DNA from: an uncultured Ruminococcus sp. | Lineage (GTDB): Bacteria; Bacillota; Clostridia; Oscillospirales; Ruminococcaceae | Direction: 5' to 3' | DNA: 64,000 nucleotides | Assembly: GCA_902800795.1 (NCBI GenBank) | Contig: CADCFQ010000005.1 | Span: 36,499-100,498 of the forward strand | Translations under genes and position numbers: made by a program | The notes under the pieces: generated by a model | The model's input: the letters and a program-made list of their open reading frames with translations, nothing else | What the model was told of the DNA's origin: nothing | Databases searched by the model: none | Shown here: piece after piece, positions 42,119 through 50,700 of the stretch | How the letters are laid out: each line of letters begins with the position of its first letter | How positions within the stretch are numbered: the first letter of the stretch is position 1

Positions 42119-43066
42119 TTACCCCCTTGCCTTCTTTTTCTTTTTCTTCTTATCGTTATCCTCAGACGTGAGCATCATTGTAAGACCAACGACAGCTGTG
42201 AAAATGAAGATGAGTATCGAAAGAGCAGCTGCCTTTCCTATATCTCCATCCTTGTTCGTCTGGATTATCATAACGATCGTCTTCAGCATTGGCTTACCTT
42301 CAACGATCGGGTTTCCGTTATCGTTAGTGATAAGCGAAGGAACGTCGTACATCTGGAGACCGCCGATAAGCGATGTGATAAGAACGAATGAAAGTATCGG
42401 TCTGATAAGCGGCATCGTTATCTTCCAGAATATATCTGTAGATGTAGCACCGTCTATCTGTGCCGCTTCGTAAAGCGATGGGTCAACACCCATGATAGCT
42501 GCCATCAGAAGGATGGTAGTATTACCATACCAGAGCACGAAGTTGATAAATCCGACAACTGCTCTTGCCGACCACGCATTTTCTGCGAGCATATCGAAAC
42601 CGAAAATGTCATAAAGAGCTCCGCCCTTCGAGCACAGGTTATAGAACAAAAACGCAATAGCCGAAGCCATGATAACGTTAGGAAGATATATAACTGTCTT
42701 GAAGAAGCCCTGAGCCTTGAGCTTGAGGTTGAGATCAGTGAACCATACCGCAAGCAGGAGCGAAACAAGTATCTGAGGGATAAATCCGATCAGCCACATG
42801 ATGACCGTGTTCCAGATAGTCTGGAAGAAATCTCCGCTCGAGCTGAAGATGTTGGAATAGTTGTCAAAGCCGCACCATTCAGGCTTGACCTCAACTACCT
42901 GTCTTGTCCATCCGCCCTGCATTGAACCCTTGTCCATCTGGTAATCCATGAAGCTGTAGTAGAACGTCTGGATCAGAGGCCAAAGAGCAAAAACACAGTA
43001 AACAACGAAGAAAGGGATAAGAAAGATATAGCCCCATTTAGCATAGCTTACGCTTTTTCTCTTCAT
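42119..43066 (-). CDS. sugar ABC transporter permease (MalF type)
   Basis: 315 residues with six membrane helices and an EAA loop, EAAQIDGATSTDIFWKIT. An extracytoplasmic insertion lies between helices 1 and 2 (about residues 35-75). The C-terminus ends in a lysine-rich tail. Partner of the downstream MalG-type permease. It is separated from the binding-protein gene by a GC-rich hairpin. Confidence 0.93.
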   Translation of the reverse strand: MKRKSVSYAKWGYIFLIPFFVVYCVFALWPLIQTFYYSFMDYQMDKGSMQGGWTRQVVEVKPEWCGFDNYSNIFSSSGDFFQTIWNTVIMWLIGFIPQILVSLLLAVWFTDLNLKLKAQGFFKTVIYLPNVIMASAIAFLFYNLCSKGGALYDIFGFDMLAENAWSARAVVGFINFVLWYGNTTILLMAAIMGVDPSLYEAAQIDGATSTDIFWKITMPLIRPILSFVLITSLIGGLQMYDVPSLITNDNGNPIVEGKPMLKTIVMIIQTNKDGDIGKAAALSILIFIFTAVVGLTMMLTSEDNDKKKKKKKARG

Positions 43067-43124
43067 ATATAATACCTTAAATAATTGCGAGCAATCATAT
43101 TCCTTTCACTAGATTTTTTGTATT

Positions 43125-43160
43125 AAATAACAGGGGGGGATCACTCCGCCCCCTGTATTT
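43125..43160 (-). promoter_or_regulatory. hairpin between binding-protein and permease genes
   Basis: AAATACAGGGGG pairs with CCCCCTGTTATTT around the stop-to-start gap. Such hairpins after a binding-protein gene usually stabilise the upstream mRNA or partly terminate, giving more binding protein than permease. That role is inferred. Confidence 0.6.
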
Positions 43161-43180
43161 AATCAACACAAAATTACCGA

Positions 43181-44677
43181 TTAGAAATCGTATGTAAGTG
43201 TAGGATAGAGCTCAGTCAGAGCGGTCTTGAATGCCTGAAGTGCATCCTCATAAGTAGAGGTGTTGCCGAGGAAGTAATCCTTCATAGCGCCCTGGAACTT
43301 CTCGTTGCAGCCCTGGTCATAAGCAGAGATCTTGTTGTCGAGAGAGATCTTGTCAGCAGCAGCTGTAAGCAGCTCGAGGTGGTTCTGACCGCCGAGGAAC
43401 GGGTTGGTGTAACCGCCGTCGATAAGCTCCTTGATAGCAGCCTTGTTGTTTGTGTAGTCCTGCTCGCCCTCGGTGATAGCCTTAGCTACATCCTTGTCGC
43501 AAGTCATGACCTTCATGATGCTAGCAACGATATCCTGGTTGTCGGAGTCGATAGCGCCGCAGATCCAGGTACCGCCCCAGTAGTAAGCCTGAGGACCTTC
43601 AACTGCGCCCCAGAGACCGTAACCACCGTTGCCAACTTCTTCCTTACCGCCGTCTTCAACGGAAGTCTCAAGAGTGTTAGGCAGGAGGCAGAAAGGAATA
43701 CCCCATGTAGAATAGAAGTAACCGAATACCTTACCGTCGATCTTCTGTCCGGCAGCCCAAGCCTCATCCCAGAGGGAAGTCTTGTTGTTGTAGCCAGCAT
43801 CTGTGTACTCCTTGGTCTGGTCAACCCAAGCCTTGATCTGAGGATCTACAGTAACCTTGCCGTCTGCATCTACCCAAGGAGCAGATACGTTGTTGGAGAA
43901 GCATCTGTATGTATCATCAAAACCGGATACCATGAAGATGCCTTTTTCCTTCATCTTAGCTGCTGTATCGGTGAATGCATCCCAGTCCTTAACTGCTTCC
44001 TGAACAGTAGCAGGATCATCGGAACCGAGAACTTCCTTAGCATAGTTTCTGTTGTACATGAACAGACCAGGAGTTGCCTGCCAGGAAACACCCTTCAGCT
44101 CGCCTGTTGCTGTGTCTGTTGCAACGTCCTTTGTGTACTGATACATCTCGGACATATCGTCAGCTGTGAGGCCCAGATCCTGTACGGAGAGAGCAACGTC
44201 GCCGTTAGCATACTTAAGAGCATAGTCAGCTTCCATAAGGAACATATCAACCTTGTCATCGCTGTCGCCCTGGCCCTTGAGAGCCTCGTCGAGCTTGGTC
44301 TGGTAAGCGTTTCCTTCGTTCTCGATCTGAACCCACTCTATCTTCTTGCCGTCGATAGATGTGATGGAGCCGTCAGCGTCCTTCTCAACAGGAAGAGCGT
44401 CTGCACCCTTCTCATAATATGTGTCGAGTCTGGACTTGAACTCTGTGTTCCAGCAGTAGATCTTTACTGTGTTCTTGGACTCCTCAGAAGAATCCTTTCC
44501 GTGGAGCTCAGCAGTGTTAACTCTGTCCTTGCTCTCGCTGATGCCGGAGCCGCCCTTTTTAGCTGCTGCCTTGGAATCAGAAGAAGACGAAGAGTCAGAA
44601 TCGCCGCAAGCTGTCAGCATAGAAGCTGCCATGCAGAGACCAAGTGTTCCTGCCAGAACTTTCTTTAAGTTTGCCAT
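43181..44677 (-). CDS. sugar ABC transporter substrate-binding lipoprotein
   Basis: 498-residue extracytoplasmic binding protein. The signal peptide ends in lipobox LTAC (Cys near residue 24), followed by a Ser-rich linker and a family 1 extracellular solute-binding fold. The start is the ATG at 44677 with AAGGAGG upstream; the frame continues to 44704. It heads the SBP-MalF-MalG operon just downstream of a LacI gene. The ligand cannot be read from sequence; oligosaccharide uptake fits a plant-fibre degrader. Confidence 0.93.
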   Translation of the reverse strand: MANLKKVLAGTLGLCMAASMLTACGDSDSSSSSDSKAAAKKGGSGISESKDRVNTAELHGKDSSEESKNTVKIYCWNTEFKSRLDTYYEKGADALPVEKDADGSITSIDGKKIEWVQIENEGNAYQTKLDEALKGQGDSDDKVDMFLMEADYALKYANGDVALSVQDLGLTADDMSEMYQYTKDVATDTATGELKGVSWQATPGLFMYNRNYAKEVLGSDDPATVQEAVKDWDAFTDTAAKMKEKGIFMVSGFDDTYRCFSNNVSAPWVDADGKVTVDPQIKAWVDQTKEYTDAGYNNKTSLWDEAWAAGQKIDGKVFGYFYSTWGIPFCLLPNTLETSVEDGGKEEVGNGGYGLWGAVEGPQAYYWGGTWICGAIDSDNQDIVASIMKVMTCDKDVAKAITEGEQDYTNNKAAIKELIDGGYTNPFLGGQNHLELLTAAADKISLDNKISAYDQGCNEKFQGAMKDYFLGNTSTYEDALQAFKTALTELYPTLTYDF

Positions 44678-44771
44678 AATAAATTTCCTCCTTAAATATC
44701 GCATTATATTTTTTACGCAGCACTTTGCTGCTATTAATGCCTTTGGTTGTTGATGCTTTTGATTGTTTTCC

Positions 44772-45782
44772 TTACCCGACCTTTGATACCGAGCCGCCTA
44801 CGATAAGCTTTCCGTCTACCGTGATGACTTCTTTAAAGGTCGTTTGCGGGCTCTCGATAAGAGCCACCAATTCTTTTGCCGCCGTCGCACCGATCTTTGC
44901 AGTATCCTGCAGATAAGTCGTTAGCTTTGGAGACAGAAGCTGCGAATATGCTATGCCGTCATAGCCGACAAATGAGACATCCTCGGGAACGGACAAGCCC
45001 AGATCCTTTGCTGCGTTCAAACCGCCCATCGCTGAATAATCATCGGGCATGAACACACAGGTCGGTCGGTCAGCTCTCCTGAGCAGTTCTCCGGTCAATT
45101 TGTATGTAAGCTCGGGATTGTGATATTCTCCGTTCAGGATCCACGAAGGATCAACCTCGATCCCACGGTCCCGGCAGGCTCTGTAAAAGCCCGTGAACCT
45201 TCTCTCCGCCACAGCGGATCTGTTTCCCTGAACATAGGCTATCTTCCTGTGTCCCATCTCACATACATAGTTAATCAGCTCTTCCATACCTTTTTCATTG
45301 TTTGACATGATCGCCGTTCTGCAGTCAAATATATGGTCGATCGTAACAACCGGTATGTCGCCGTTTATCACCTCGTAAACATCAGGTGAAGTGAAATCCG
45401 TGCAAACAAGTATCACTCCGTCTACATTTCTGTATTTGCAGTGCTCGTATGCAGACATCTTCTGCTTCCCTACATCTCTGTTTATAAAGGTAATGTCATA
45501 GCCATAAGCCTCAGCCGCAGTCTTGAAGCTGTCCAGCACCTTCGCAAAAAACTCGTGTGTCAGACCGCTTCCCGCTTCATCAAGATACATAACTCCGAGA
45601 TTATAGGTCCGGTTCGTCTTCAAAGCCCTCGCCTGGGAGTTGGGGAAGTAACCCATTTCCTTGGCCGCCTTGATGAGCCTTTCCTTAGTAGCCTCGCTTA
45701 CGTCCTTGTGACCGTTCAAAGCCTTGCTTACTGTAGCAACCGAAACGCCGCAACGTACGGAAATATCCTTCAATGAGACCAT
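44772..45782 (-). CDS. LacI family transcriptional regulator
   Basis: 336 residues: N-terminal LacI helix-turn-helix (DISVRCGVSVATVSKALNG), hinge helix region, and a periplasmic-binding-like effector domain. Its stop is 94 bp from the ATG of the binding-protein gene, so it probably controls the importer and itself. An inverted repeat (45811-45846) in its own leader is a candidate operator. Confidence 0.95.
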   Translation of the reverse strand: MVSLKDISVRCGVSVATVSKALNGHKDVSEATKERLIKAAKEMGYFPNSQARALKTNRTYNLGVMYLDEAGSGLTHEFFAKVLDSFKTAAEAYGYDITFINRDVGKQKMSAYEHCKYRNVDGVILVCTDFTSPDVYEVINGDIPVVTIDHIFDCRTAIMSNNEKGMEELINYVCEMGHRKIAYVQGNRSAVAERRFTGFYRACRDRGIEVDPSWILNGEYHNPELTYKLTGELLRRADRPTCVFMPDDYSAMGGLNAAKDLGLSVPEDVSFVGYDGIAYSQLLSPKLTTYLQDTAKIGATAAKELVALIESPQTTFKEVITVDGKLIVGGSVSKVG

Positions 45783-45810
45783 CGGGATTTCCGCCTTTCA
45801 GCTTGGTTTA

Positions 45811-45846
45811 AACGATTAAGTAACCGTTCCCCAAGACTTAATCATT
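45811..45846. promoter_or_regulatory. candidate LacI-type operator
   Basis: AACGATTAAG (45811-45820) and CTTAATCATT (45837-45846) form an inverted repeat with one mismatch, 16 bp apart, between the lacI -10 and its ATG. Autoregulation is inferred. Confidence 0.4.
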
Positions 45847-45865
45847 AACGTTTCCGCTAATAAAG

Positions 45866-45894
45866 ACTATACAATATTTCACTTAAAATTTCAA
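45866..45894 (-). promoter_or_regulatory. promoter of the lacI-family gene
   Basis: On the minus strand TTGAAA (45889-45894), 17 bp, TATAGT (45866-45871). Confidence 0.65.
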
Positions 45895-46324
45895 GCTTTT
45901 TTGCGTTTTTTTTGTTGCTTGTAATAAATTATGTTTGATTTGACAATTTTTCAAAGTCTGATTTGTGCACTTTGACATAGTATCCTGCCCACTTGTAATC
46001 GTTTTGTTACAAGCATCGTCACAATCTAACAAAATCTATTAATATTTTGCTCTCAGCGAAAAATGTTGAATTATTATAATTAGTTTCATTCGCTTTACTA
46101 TTCAATTTAGACATAAAGATTTTCAGTTTTATGTTTTAATTGAACAAAATCCACTAAGAAAATCGTTTTCATATATTTACATGGATGCTAAATCGTTTTC
46201 GGAAATCAAGCTATTTCGAGCTTAAAAACAGGCGATTACGGCTCAGGATTTCACGATTTGTTTCATTTGTTTTCATACTTTGCAGCACCCTCTGCCCCAA
46301 AACCCTATATATATTGCACAACAC

Positions 46325-46353
46325 TTGACAAACATAGGCAGATGTGGTATAAT
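46325..46353 (+). promoter_or_regulatory. consensus promoter of tRNA-Arg
   Basis: TTGACA (46325-46330), 17 bp, TATAAT (46348-46353), with TGTGG before the -10. Confidence 0.85.
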
Positions 46354-46367
46354 CTTAAACGTTGGAT

Positions 46368-46441
46368 GTCTCCGTAGCTCAGCAGGATAGAGCGTTCGCC
46401 TCCTAAGCGAAAGGCCGTGAGTTCGAATCTCGCCGGGGACG
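46368..46441 (+). tRNA. tRNA-Arg (anticodon CCT)
   Basis: 74 nt. Acceptor GTCTCCG with CGGGGAC (one G-T pair), D-arm TAGCTCAGCAGGATAGAGC, anticodon stem TTCGC/GCGAA with loop CTCCTAA (anticodon CCT, reading AGG), T-arm GAGTTCGAATCTC. The CCA end is not encoded. Flanked by its own promoter and terminator. Confidence 0.97.
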
Positions 46442-46443
46442 TT

Positions 46444-46473
46444 AAAAAAGCACACCTTCGGGTGTGCTTTTTT
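46444..46473 (+). terminator. terminator after tRNA-Arg
   Basis: Stem AAAAAAGCACACC with GGTGTGCTTTTTT and a TTCG tetraloop. Confidence 0.95.
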
Positions 46474-46509
46474 GGTTTCATTTTTCAGCCTTTATTAAAA
46501 TAACTATAT

Positions 46510-47217
46510 TCAGACCTCTATCTTTGATAAGGTCTCCCCCACCTTTTCGTGGATGACCAGCTCGCAGCTGGAGTCCATAGGGGTGGGATCACGGTTGATC
46601 AGCACAAGATGCTTTCCCCTGAAGTATCTTACCATTCCTGCTGCCGGATAAACGGTCAGGGACGTTCCTGCTATTATTAAGGTATCGCAGTTTGTGATAT
46701 CGTTGACGGCTGCGGTGACGGTAGCGTCGTCAAGGCCCTCCTCATAGAGGACAACATCCGGCTTGATAACTCCGCCGCATTCACATTTTGGCACGCCAGT
46801 GCTGTTGACTATAGCATCCACGCCGAAAAACTTTCCGCACTTAGTGCAGTAGTTTCGCAGAACGCTTCCGTGAAGCTCCCTTACGGTCTTGCTGCCGGCA
46901 GCGGTGTGAAGGCCGTCGATGTTCTGGGTGACGATGCTTAAAAGCTTGCCCTTCTGCTCGAGCTCTGCAAGCTTGTAATGAGCCTTATTGGGCTTTGCGT
47001 CAAGGCAGATCATTTTCTCACGGTAGAAGTCGAAGAACTCCTCGGGGTGGCGCACAAAGAATGTGTGGCTGAGCATCTCCTCGGGGGGATATTTGAATTT
47101 CTGGTTATAGAGCCCGTCCACCGAGCGAAAATCGGGTATACCGCTTTCGGTGGAGACTCCCGCTCCGCCGAAGAACACTATCTTCTTTGAATCGTTGATT
47201 ATTTCCTGCAATGTCAT
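46510..47217 (-). CDS. cobB: NAD-dependent protein deacylase (sirtuin)
   Basis: Removes acetyl groups from lysines using NAD. The 235 residues contain GAGVSTESGIPDFR, TQNIDGLH, the catalytic His in RELHGSV, a four-Cys zinc site (CTKCG and CECGG) and the downstream GTSLTVYPAAGM. The ATG at 47217 follows GAGGTG by five nt; the frame extends to 47265. Typical length for a bacterial SIR2 protein. No acetyltransferase is adjacent. Confidence 0.93.
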   Translation of the reverse strand: MTLQEIINDSKKIVFFGGAGVSTESGIPDFRSVDGLYNQKFKYPPEEMLSHTFFVRHPEEFFDFYREKMICLDAKPNKAHYKLAELEQKGKLLSIVTQNIDGLHTAAGSKTVRELHGSVLRNYCTKCGKFFGVDAIVNSTGVPKCECGGVIKPDVVLYEEGLDDATVTAAVNDITNCDTLIIAGTSLTVYPAAGMVRYFRGKHLVLINRDPTPMDSSCELVIHEKVGETLSKIEV

Positions 47218-47316
47218 AACAGCACCTCTTTTTTCGTACACTATTATATTACAGATAAGCCGCACAGCAAGTGCGGCTTTCTTTCTTCGTATCCTCCCCG
47301 TCTGCGGGGCACATTA

Positions 47317-49086
47317 TCAGTCTGACCAGTATGCGAACACGGGAGTTCCGTAGTCTATGTTTTCGTAAACATACTTCGCCTTGTCGAAGGGCATATTGAT
47401 ACAGCCGTGGGAGCCCCAGGTCGCAGACTTATATTTTTCTCCGCCAAAAACGCCGTTCTGCCACGATGCGTCATGGAGTCCTATGCCTATGGTGGAGATA
47501 TTGTTCCAGTAGTCAACATAGGAGGAGTATGCTCTGCCGTCGGCCGAGCCTGTCAGCGTCTTCGAGCGCTCCTTTATCCATAGCTTATAAACGCCCTCTG
47601 GGGTGTTCCTCGACTCGTTGGGATAGCCCGAAACGATGTCGCTCTCCATCTCCACCTTGCCGTCCTTGTAGTACCACAGATGCTGTGCCGAAAGATCCAC
47701 CTCAACATAAGTGTCGCCGTAATCCTTCTCGGCGGTACGCCATTCAGGATTGCAGGTATATTCATACTGGGAATCGGGGTTCACATAGTAGATCGGCTCG
47801 ACAGTGTCCGACTCGCCTTTTTCTATAAGCTCGCAGATAAGATCCTTCGTCTTCTCCTGGTCTATCCACCAGCCATAGCAGCCTGAGCCTGCATCGACGG
47901 TTATCTCGCCACGGTTGGTGGACTGGAACACCCTGTCCTTGCCGTAGGTATCATACTTCTCTGCCAGACCCTCAACATAGGTCATAGCCTTGTCCTCGTC
48001 AACAGTGTAGCCCTCGGCTATGTCATCGCCGTTGAAGATCACCCAATCCATCACCTCGTCGCCCGTCAGGGTCTCGGTGGCATAGGTGAAATCAAAATTC
48101 AGCTCGATGTTGTAAAGGCCGTTGAGCCTGTCACAGGTGTCAGCCAGCATAGCCGCCGTCACCTTTGGCATAGCATAGCAGTCGGCGTCCGTCAGGTCTA
48201 TCTCGAAGATCTCCTGGTCAAGCTGCTTTGCCGCAAACTCGTAAAGGTTTTCAAGCTTGCTCTCGTCCACCTTGTCGCCCATCTGCTCGGGAACTATAGT
48301 AAAGCCCTTGCCGTCCTCCTGAACGATAGTCGCATCCTTCGGCTCTGCGGCGGTCTGTGCCTCGAGGGCCTTTCTTTTGAGCTCGTTTTCCAGCTTCTTG
48401 CGGTCATAGCTGAACTTGTTCGTAAACTCGAAATGGGTATTATTGAACCTTGCCGAGAACCAGCTGTAATGGTCCTGCTCGTTGAAGAACTTTAGTATCT
48501 GCTCCTTGGTGGTGTCCTTGAAGCCTATGCTCTCCATATCTATCTTAAACACCTGACCGTTAGGTCTAATAAACGAAACGCTCTCCGGGACAGTCTGGTT
48601 CTGCTTCAAAAGCTCATAAGCCTGAGCCCTTGTTTTTCCGCTGACGTTTATATCATTTATATATGTATTGTCAAGGAAGGTATCCTTATAGGAATTCATT
48701 CCCACAAGATAAAAACCGCAGCAGCCGCAGACGATGACCACTACCAGCGTGATGAGTATCATTATCGGAGCCTTGCTCTTTTTCTTTGCCTTTTTCTTCT
48801 TCCCCTTTGAAGACGGCGAGCCCTTTGATGAGGTGCTCTTCTTGGTGCCGGAGCTCTTTTTTGCTCCCGTGGTCTTCTGGGACGATGTCTTTTTCTTCGG
48901 TGCTGTCTTCACAGCCGTGCCGCCGTCCTGAGCCTCCTGCTGTGCGTGATAGGGCTCGGTGTCAAAGCTGCCTGTGTCCCCGAAGGACATATTGCGGGCT
49001 ATCTGCCTTGCCATTTCCTCCTTGGCCTTGTCCCCTGTGGGAGCGTAGCCCTGGGGGCGCTGATCGTAACCGTTCGTTCCTGCCAT
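47317..49086 (-). CDS. L,D-transpeptidase with PG-binding_4 domains (copy 1)
   Basis: Makes 3-3 peptidoglycan cross-links or attaches proteins to the wall. The 589 residues comprise a ~100-residue cytoplasmic tail rich in Lys, Ser and Thr, one membrane helix, two PG_binding_4-type modules (about 130-440), and a C-terminal YkuD domain with the catalytic GSHGCINMPF. Ribosome site AAGGAG. Same architecture as the gene at 59154-60662. Confidence 0.92.
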   Translation of the reverse strand: MAGTNGYDQRPQGYAPTGDKAKEEMARQIARNMSFGDTGSFDTEPYHAQQEAQDGGTAVKTAPKKKTSSQKTTGAKKSSGTKKSTSSKGSPSSKGKKKKAKKKSKAPIMILITLVVVIVCGCCGFYLVGMNSYKDTFLDNTYINDINVSGKTRAQAYELLKQNQTVPESVSFIRPNGQVFKIDMESIGFKDTTKEQILKFFNEQDHYSWFSARFNNTHFEFTNKFSYDRKKLENELKRKALEAQTAAEPKDATIVQEDGKGFTIVPEQMGDKVDESKLENLYEFAAKQLDQEIFEIDLTDADCYAMPKVTAAMLADTCDRLNGLYNIELNFDFTYATETLTGDEVMDWVIFNGDDIAEGYTVDEDKAMTYVEGLAEKYDTYGKDRVFQSTNRGEITVDAGSGCYGWWIDQEKTKDLICELIEKGESDTVEPIYYVNPDSQYEYTCNPEWRTAEKDYGDTYVEVDLSAQHLWYYKDGKVEMESDIVSGYPNESRNTPEGVYKLWIKERSKTLTGSADGRAYSSYVDYWNNISTIGIGLHDASWQNGVFGGEKYKSATWGSHGCINMPFDKAKYVYENIDYGTPVFAYWSD

Positions 49087-49402
49087 ATTTTTATCTTTCT
49101 CCTTATGGTCTTAAACTCCAAAAAATACTGTAAATTACATTATACAACAAACTCCCCCATTTTTCAAGCCCCATATCACACAATTCTGCACTTTTAAAAA
49201 TAGATATTTTTCACAAGCCCTGAAGGCTCCTGTCCCCGTCCCTCGCAGGAAAGGTCAGGGTGTTCCTTCAAATCAGGGGAAATATGATCAAAAAAGCGCA
49301 ATTTTTGCAGGAAAACACGAAGAATTTTGCAAAACCTCTTGAAAAATCAGAACAAGTGTATTATAATAGTGTTAGTAATTTTTTGAAAGAAGGTTCTTTT
49401 AA
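49087..49402. other. intergenic region upstream of ilvE and LDT copy 1
   Basis: 316 bp, divergent. It contains a nested imperfect hairpin at about 49210-49265 (outer CCCTGA/TCAGGG, inner CCTG/CAGG) and the ilvE promoter. No T-box or other leader element is recognisable. Confidence 0.6.
49339..49367 (+). promoter_or_regulatory. promoter of ilvE
   Basis: TTGAAA (49339-49344), 17 bp, TATAAT (49362-49367), about 35 bp before the ATG, leaving room for the AAGAAGG ribosome site only. Confidence 0.8.
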
Positions 49403-50473
49403 ATGAACGAGATCAGAATTGAACTCACAAAAACACCGAAGGCAAAGCCGACTGACGAGAGCAAGCTCGGTTTTGGTCACATCTTCACTGACCATATGTT
49501 TGCAATGAACTATGACACAGGCAAGGGCTGGCATGACGCAAGGATCGTTCCTTTTGACAACGTTACACTTTCGCCTGCCGCTATGTGTCTCCACTACGGT
49601 CAGGAGATCTTTGAGGGTCTCAAGGCTTACAGGACCGCAGACGGCAGCGTTCAGCTTTTCAGACCTGACGAGAACTATAAAAGAATGAACGTATCCGCAG
49701 AGAGAATGGTCATCCCTAAGATCGACGAGGAGTTTATGCTCAGAGCTACAAAGAAGCTTATCGAGATCGAGAAGGACTGGGTGCCTCATACTGACGGCGC
49801 ATCGCTTTATATCAGACCTTTTATTTTTGCAACAGATCCTTATGTTGGCGTAAGACCCGCTGACCACTATCTGTTCCTTATCATCCTTTCACCCTCGGGC
49901 GCTTACTACTCCACAGGCCTTAACCCTGTTAAGATCTATGTTGAGCAGAAGTATGTAAGAGCCGTAAGAGGCGGTACCGGCTTTGCAAAGACAGCTGCAA
50001 ACTACGCTATCTCTCTTAAGGGTCAGGACGAGGCTCACGCACAGGATTATGAGCAGGTGCTCTGGCTTGACGGTGTGGAGCAGAAATATATCGAGGAAGT
50101 TGGTTCTATGAACATCTTCTTTGTTATCGACGGCGAAGTTATCACACCGGAGCTTACGGGCTCTGTTCTTCCCGGCATCACAAGAAAGAGCGCTCTTGAG
50201 GTTTGCAGGAGCAAGGGCATCAAGGCTACCGAGAGAAGGATAACCATCGAAGAAGTTGCCAAGGCTTATGACGAGGGCAAGCTTGACGAGGTATTCGGTA
50301 CCGGTACAGCGGCAGTTATCTCGCCTGTAGGACACCTCAAGTGGGGCGACAAGATAATGACCATCAACAACAACGAGATAGGACCGATCTCACAGATGCT
50401 TTACGACACAATGACGGGCATCCAGTGGGGCAAGATCGAAGACACCTTCGGCTGGACGGTCAAGATCGACTGA
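49403..50473 (+). CDS. ilvE: branched-chain amino acid aminotransferase
   Basis: PLP enzyme (fold type IV) for the last step of Val, Leu and Ile synthesis. 356 residues, the longer BCAT2-like form. The PLP lysine lies in GGTGFAKTAANYA; EEVGSMN and GSVLPGITRKS are the class IV signature. Expressed alone from its own promoter. Confidence 0.95.
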   Translation: MNEIRIELTKTPKAKPTDESKLGFGHIFTDHMFAMNYDTGKGWHDARIVPFDNVTLSPAAMCLHYGQEIFEGLKAYRTADGSVQLFRPDENYKRMNVSAERMVIPKIDEEFMLRATKKLIEIEKDWVPHTDGASLYIRPFIFATDPYVGVRPADHYLFLIILSPSGAYYSTGLNPVKIYVEQKYVRAVRGGTGFAKTAANYAISLKGQDEAHAQDYEQVLWLDGVEQKYIEEVGSMNIFFVIDGEVITPELTGSVLPGITRKSALEVCRSKGIKATERRITIEEVAKAYDEGKLDEVFGTGTAAVISPVGHLKWGDKIMTINNNEIGPISQMLYDTMTGIQWGKIEDTFGWTVKID

Positions 50474-50487
50474 GTTTAAAGCTGAAC

Positions 50488-50660
50488 CGGGCTGTTGCAA
50501 GCCGCCGGTTTTGAGAGAAAGATATGACAGCGTCGCTGCTTCGCAGCGACGCAAAGTGCGAAAATGGTACCTCTCCCCTTTCGGGGAGAGGTACCATTTT
50601 CGCTTTAAGCTGTTCGTGCAACAGCCCCGTTTTAGTCTGTCAAGCCGCCAGCGGCTTGTG
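50488..50660. repeat. nested palindrome cluster between ilvE and mgtE
   Basis: Within 173 bp: outer arms GGGCTGTTGCA and TGCAACAGCCC (about 50488-50500 and 50617-50629), GCGTCGCTGC-TTC-GCAGCGACGC, a perfect 21-bp stem beginning GCGAAAATGGTACC with a TTTC loop (about 50558-50603), and CAAGCCGC/GCGGCTTG. It lies between convergent genes and could terminate both, but only short T-runs follow. Part of the 21-bp stem recurs near 59069-59098. Confidence 0.65.
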
Positions 50661-50700
50661 GGAAGCTTTGTGCGTTGATACGCCAGATGCACACACCTGC

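Larger units (their letters stand above)
45783..46367. other. AT-rich intergenic region
   Basis: 585 bp with no credible gene. It contains the lacI promoter and putative operator, a CTTGTAA/TTACAAG hairpin (45992-46013), and GAAAATCGTTTTC (46158-46170) with a second AAATCGTTTTC at 46190-46200, resembling LacI-family sites. The tRNA-Arg promoter lies at the right end. Confidence 0.6.

Noticed and set aside
49087..49402. T-box or leucine attenuator upstream of ilvE
   Set aside because: No T-box sequence, terminator or leader peptide; the promoter is only about 35 bp from the start codon.
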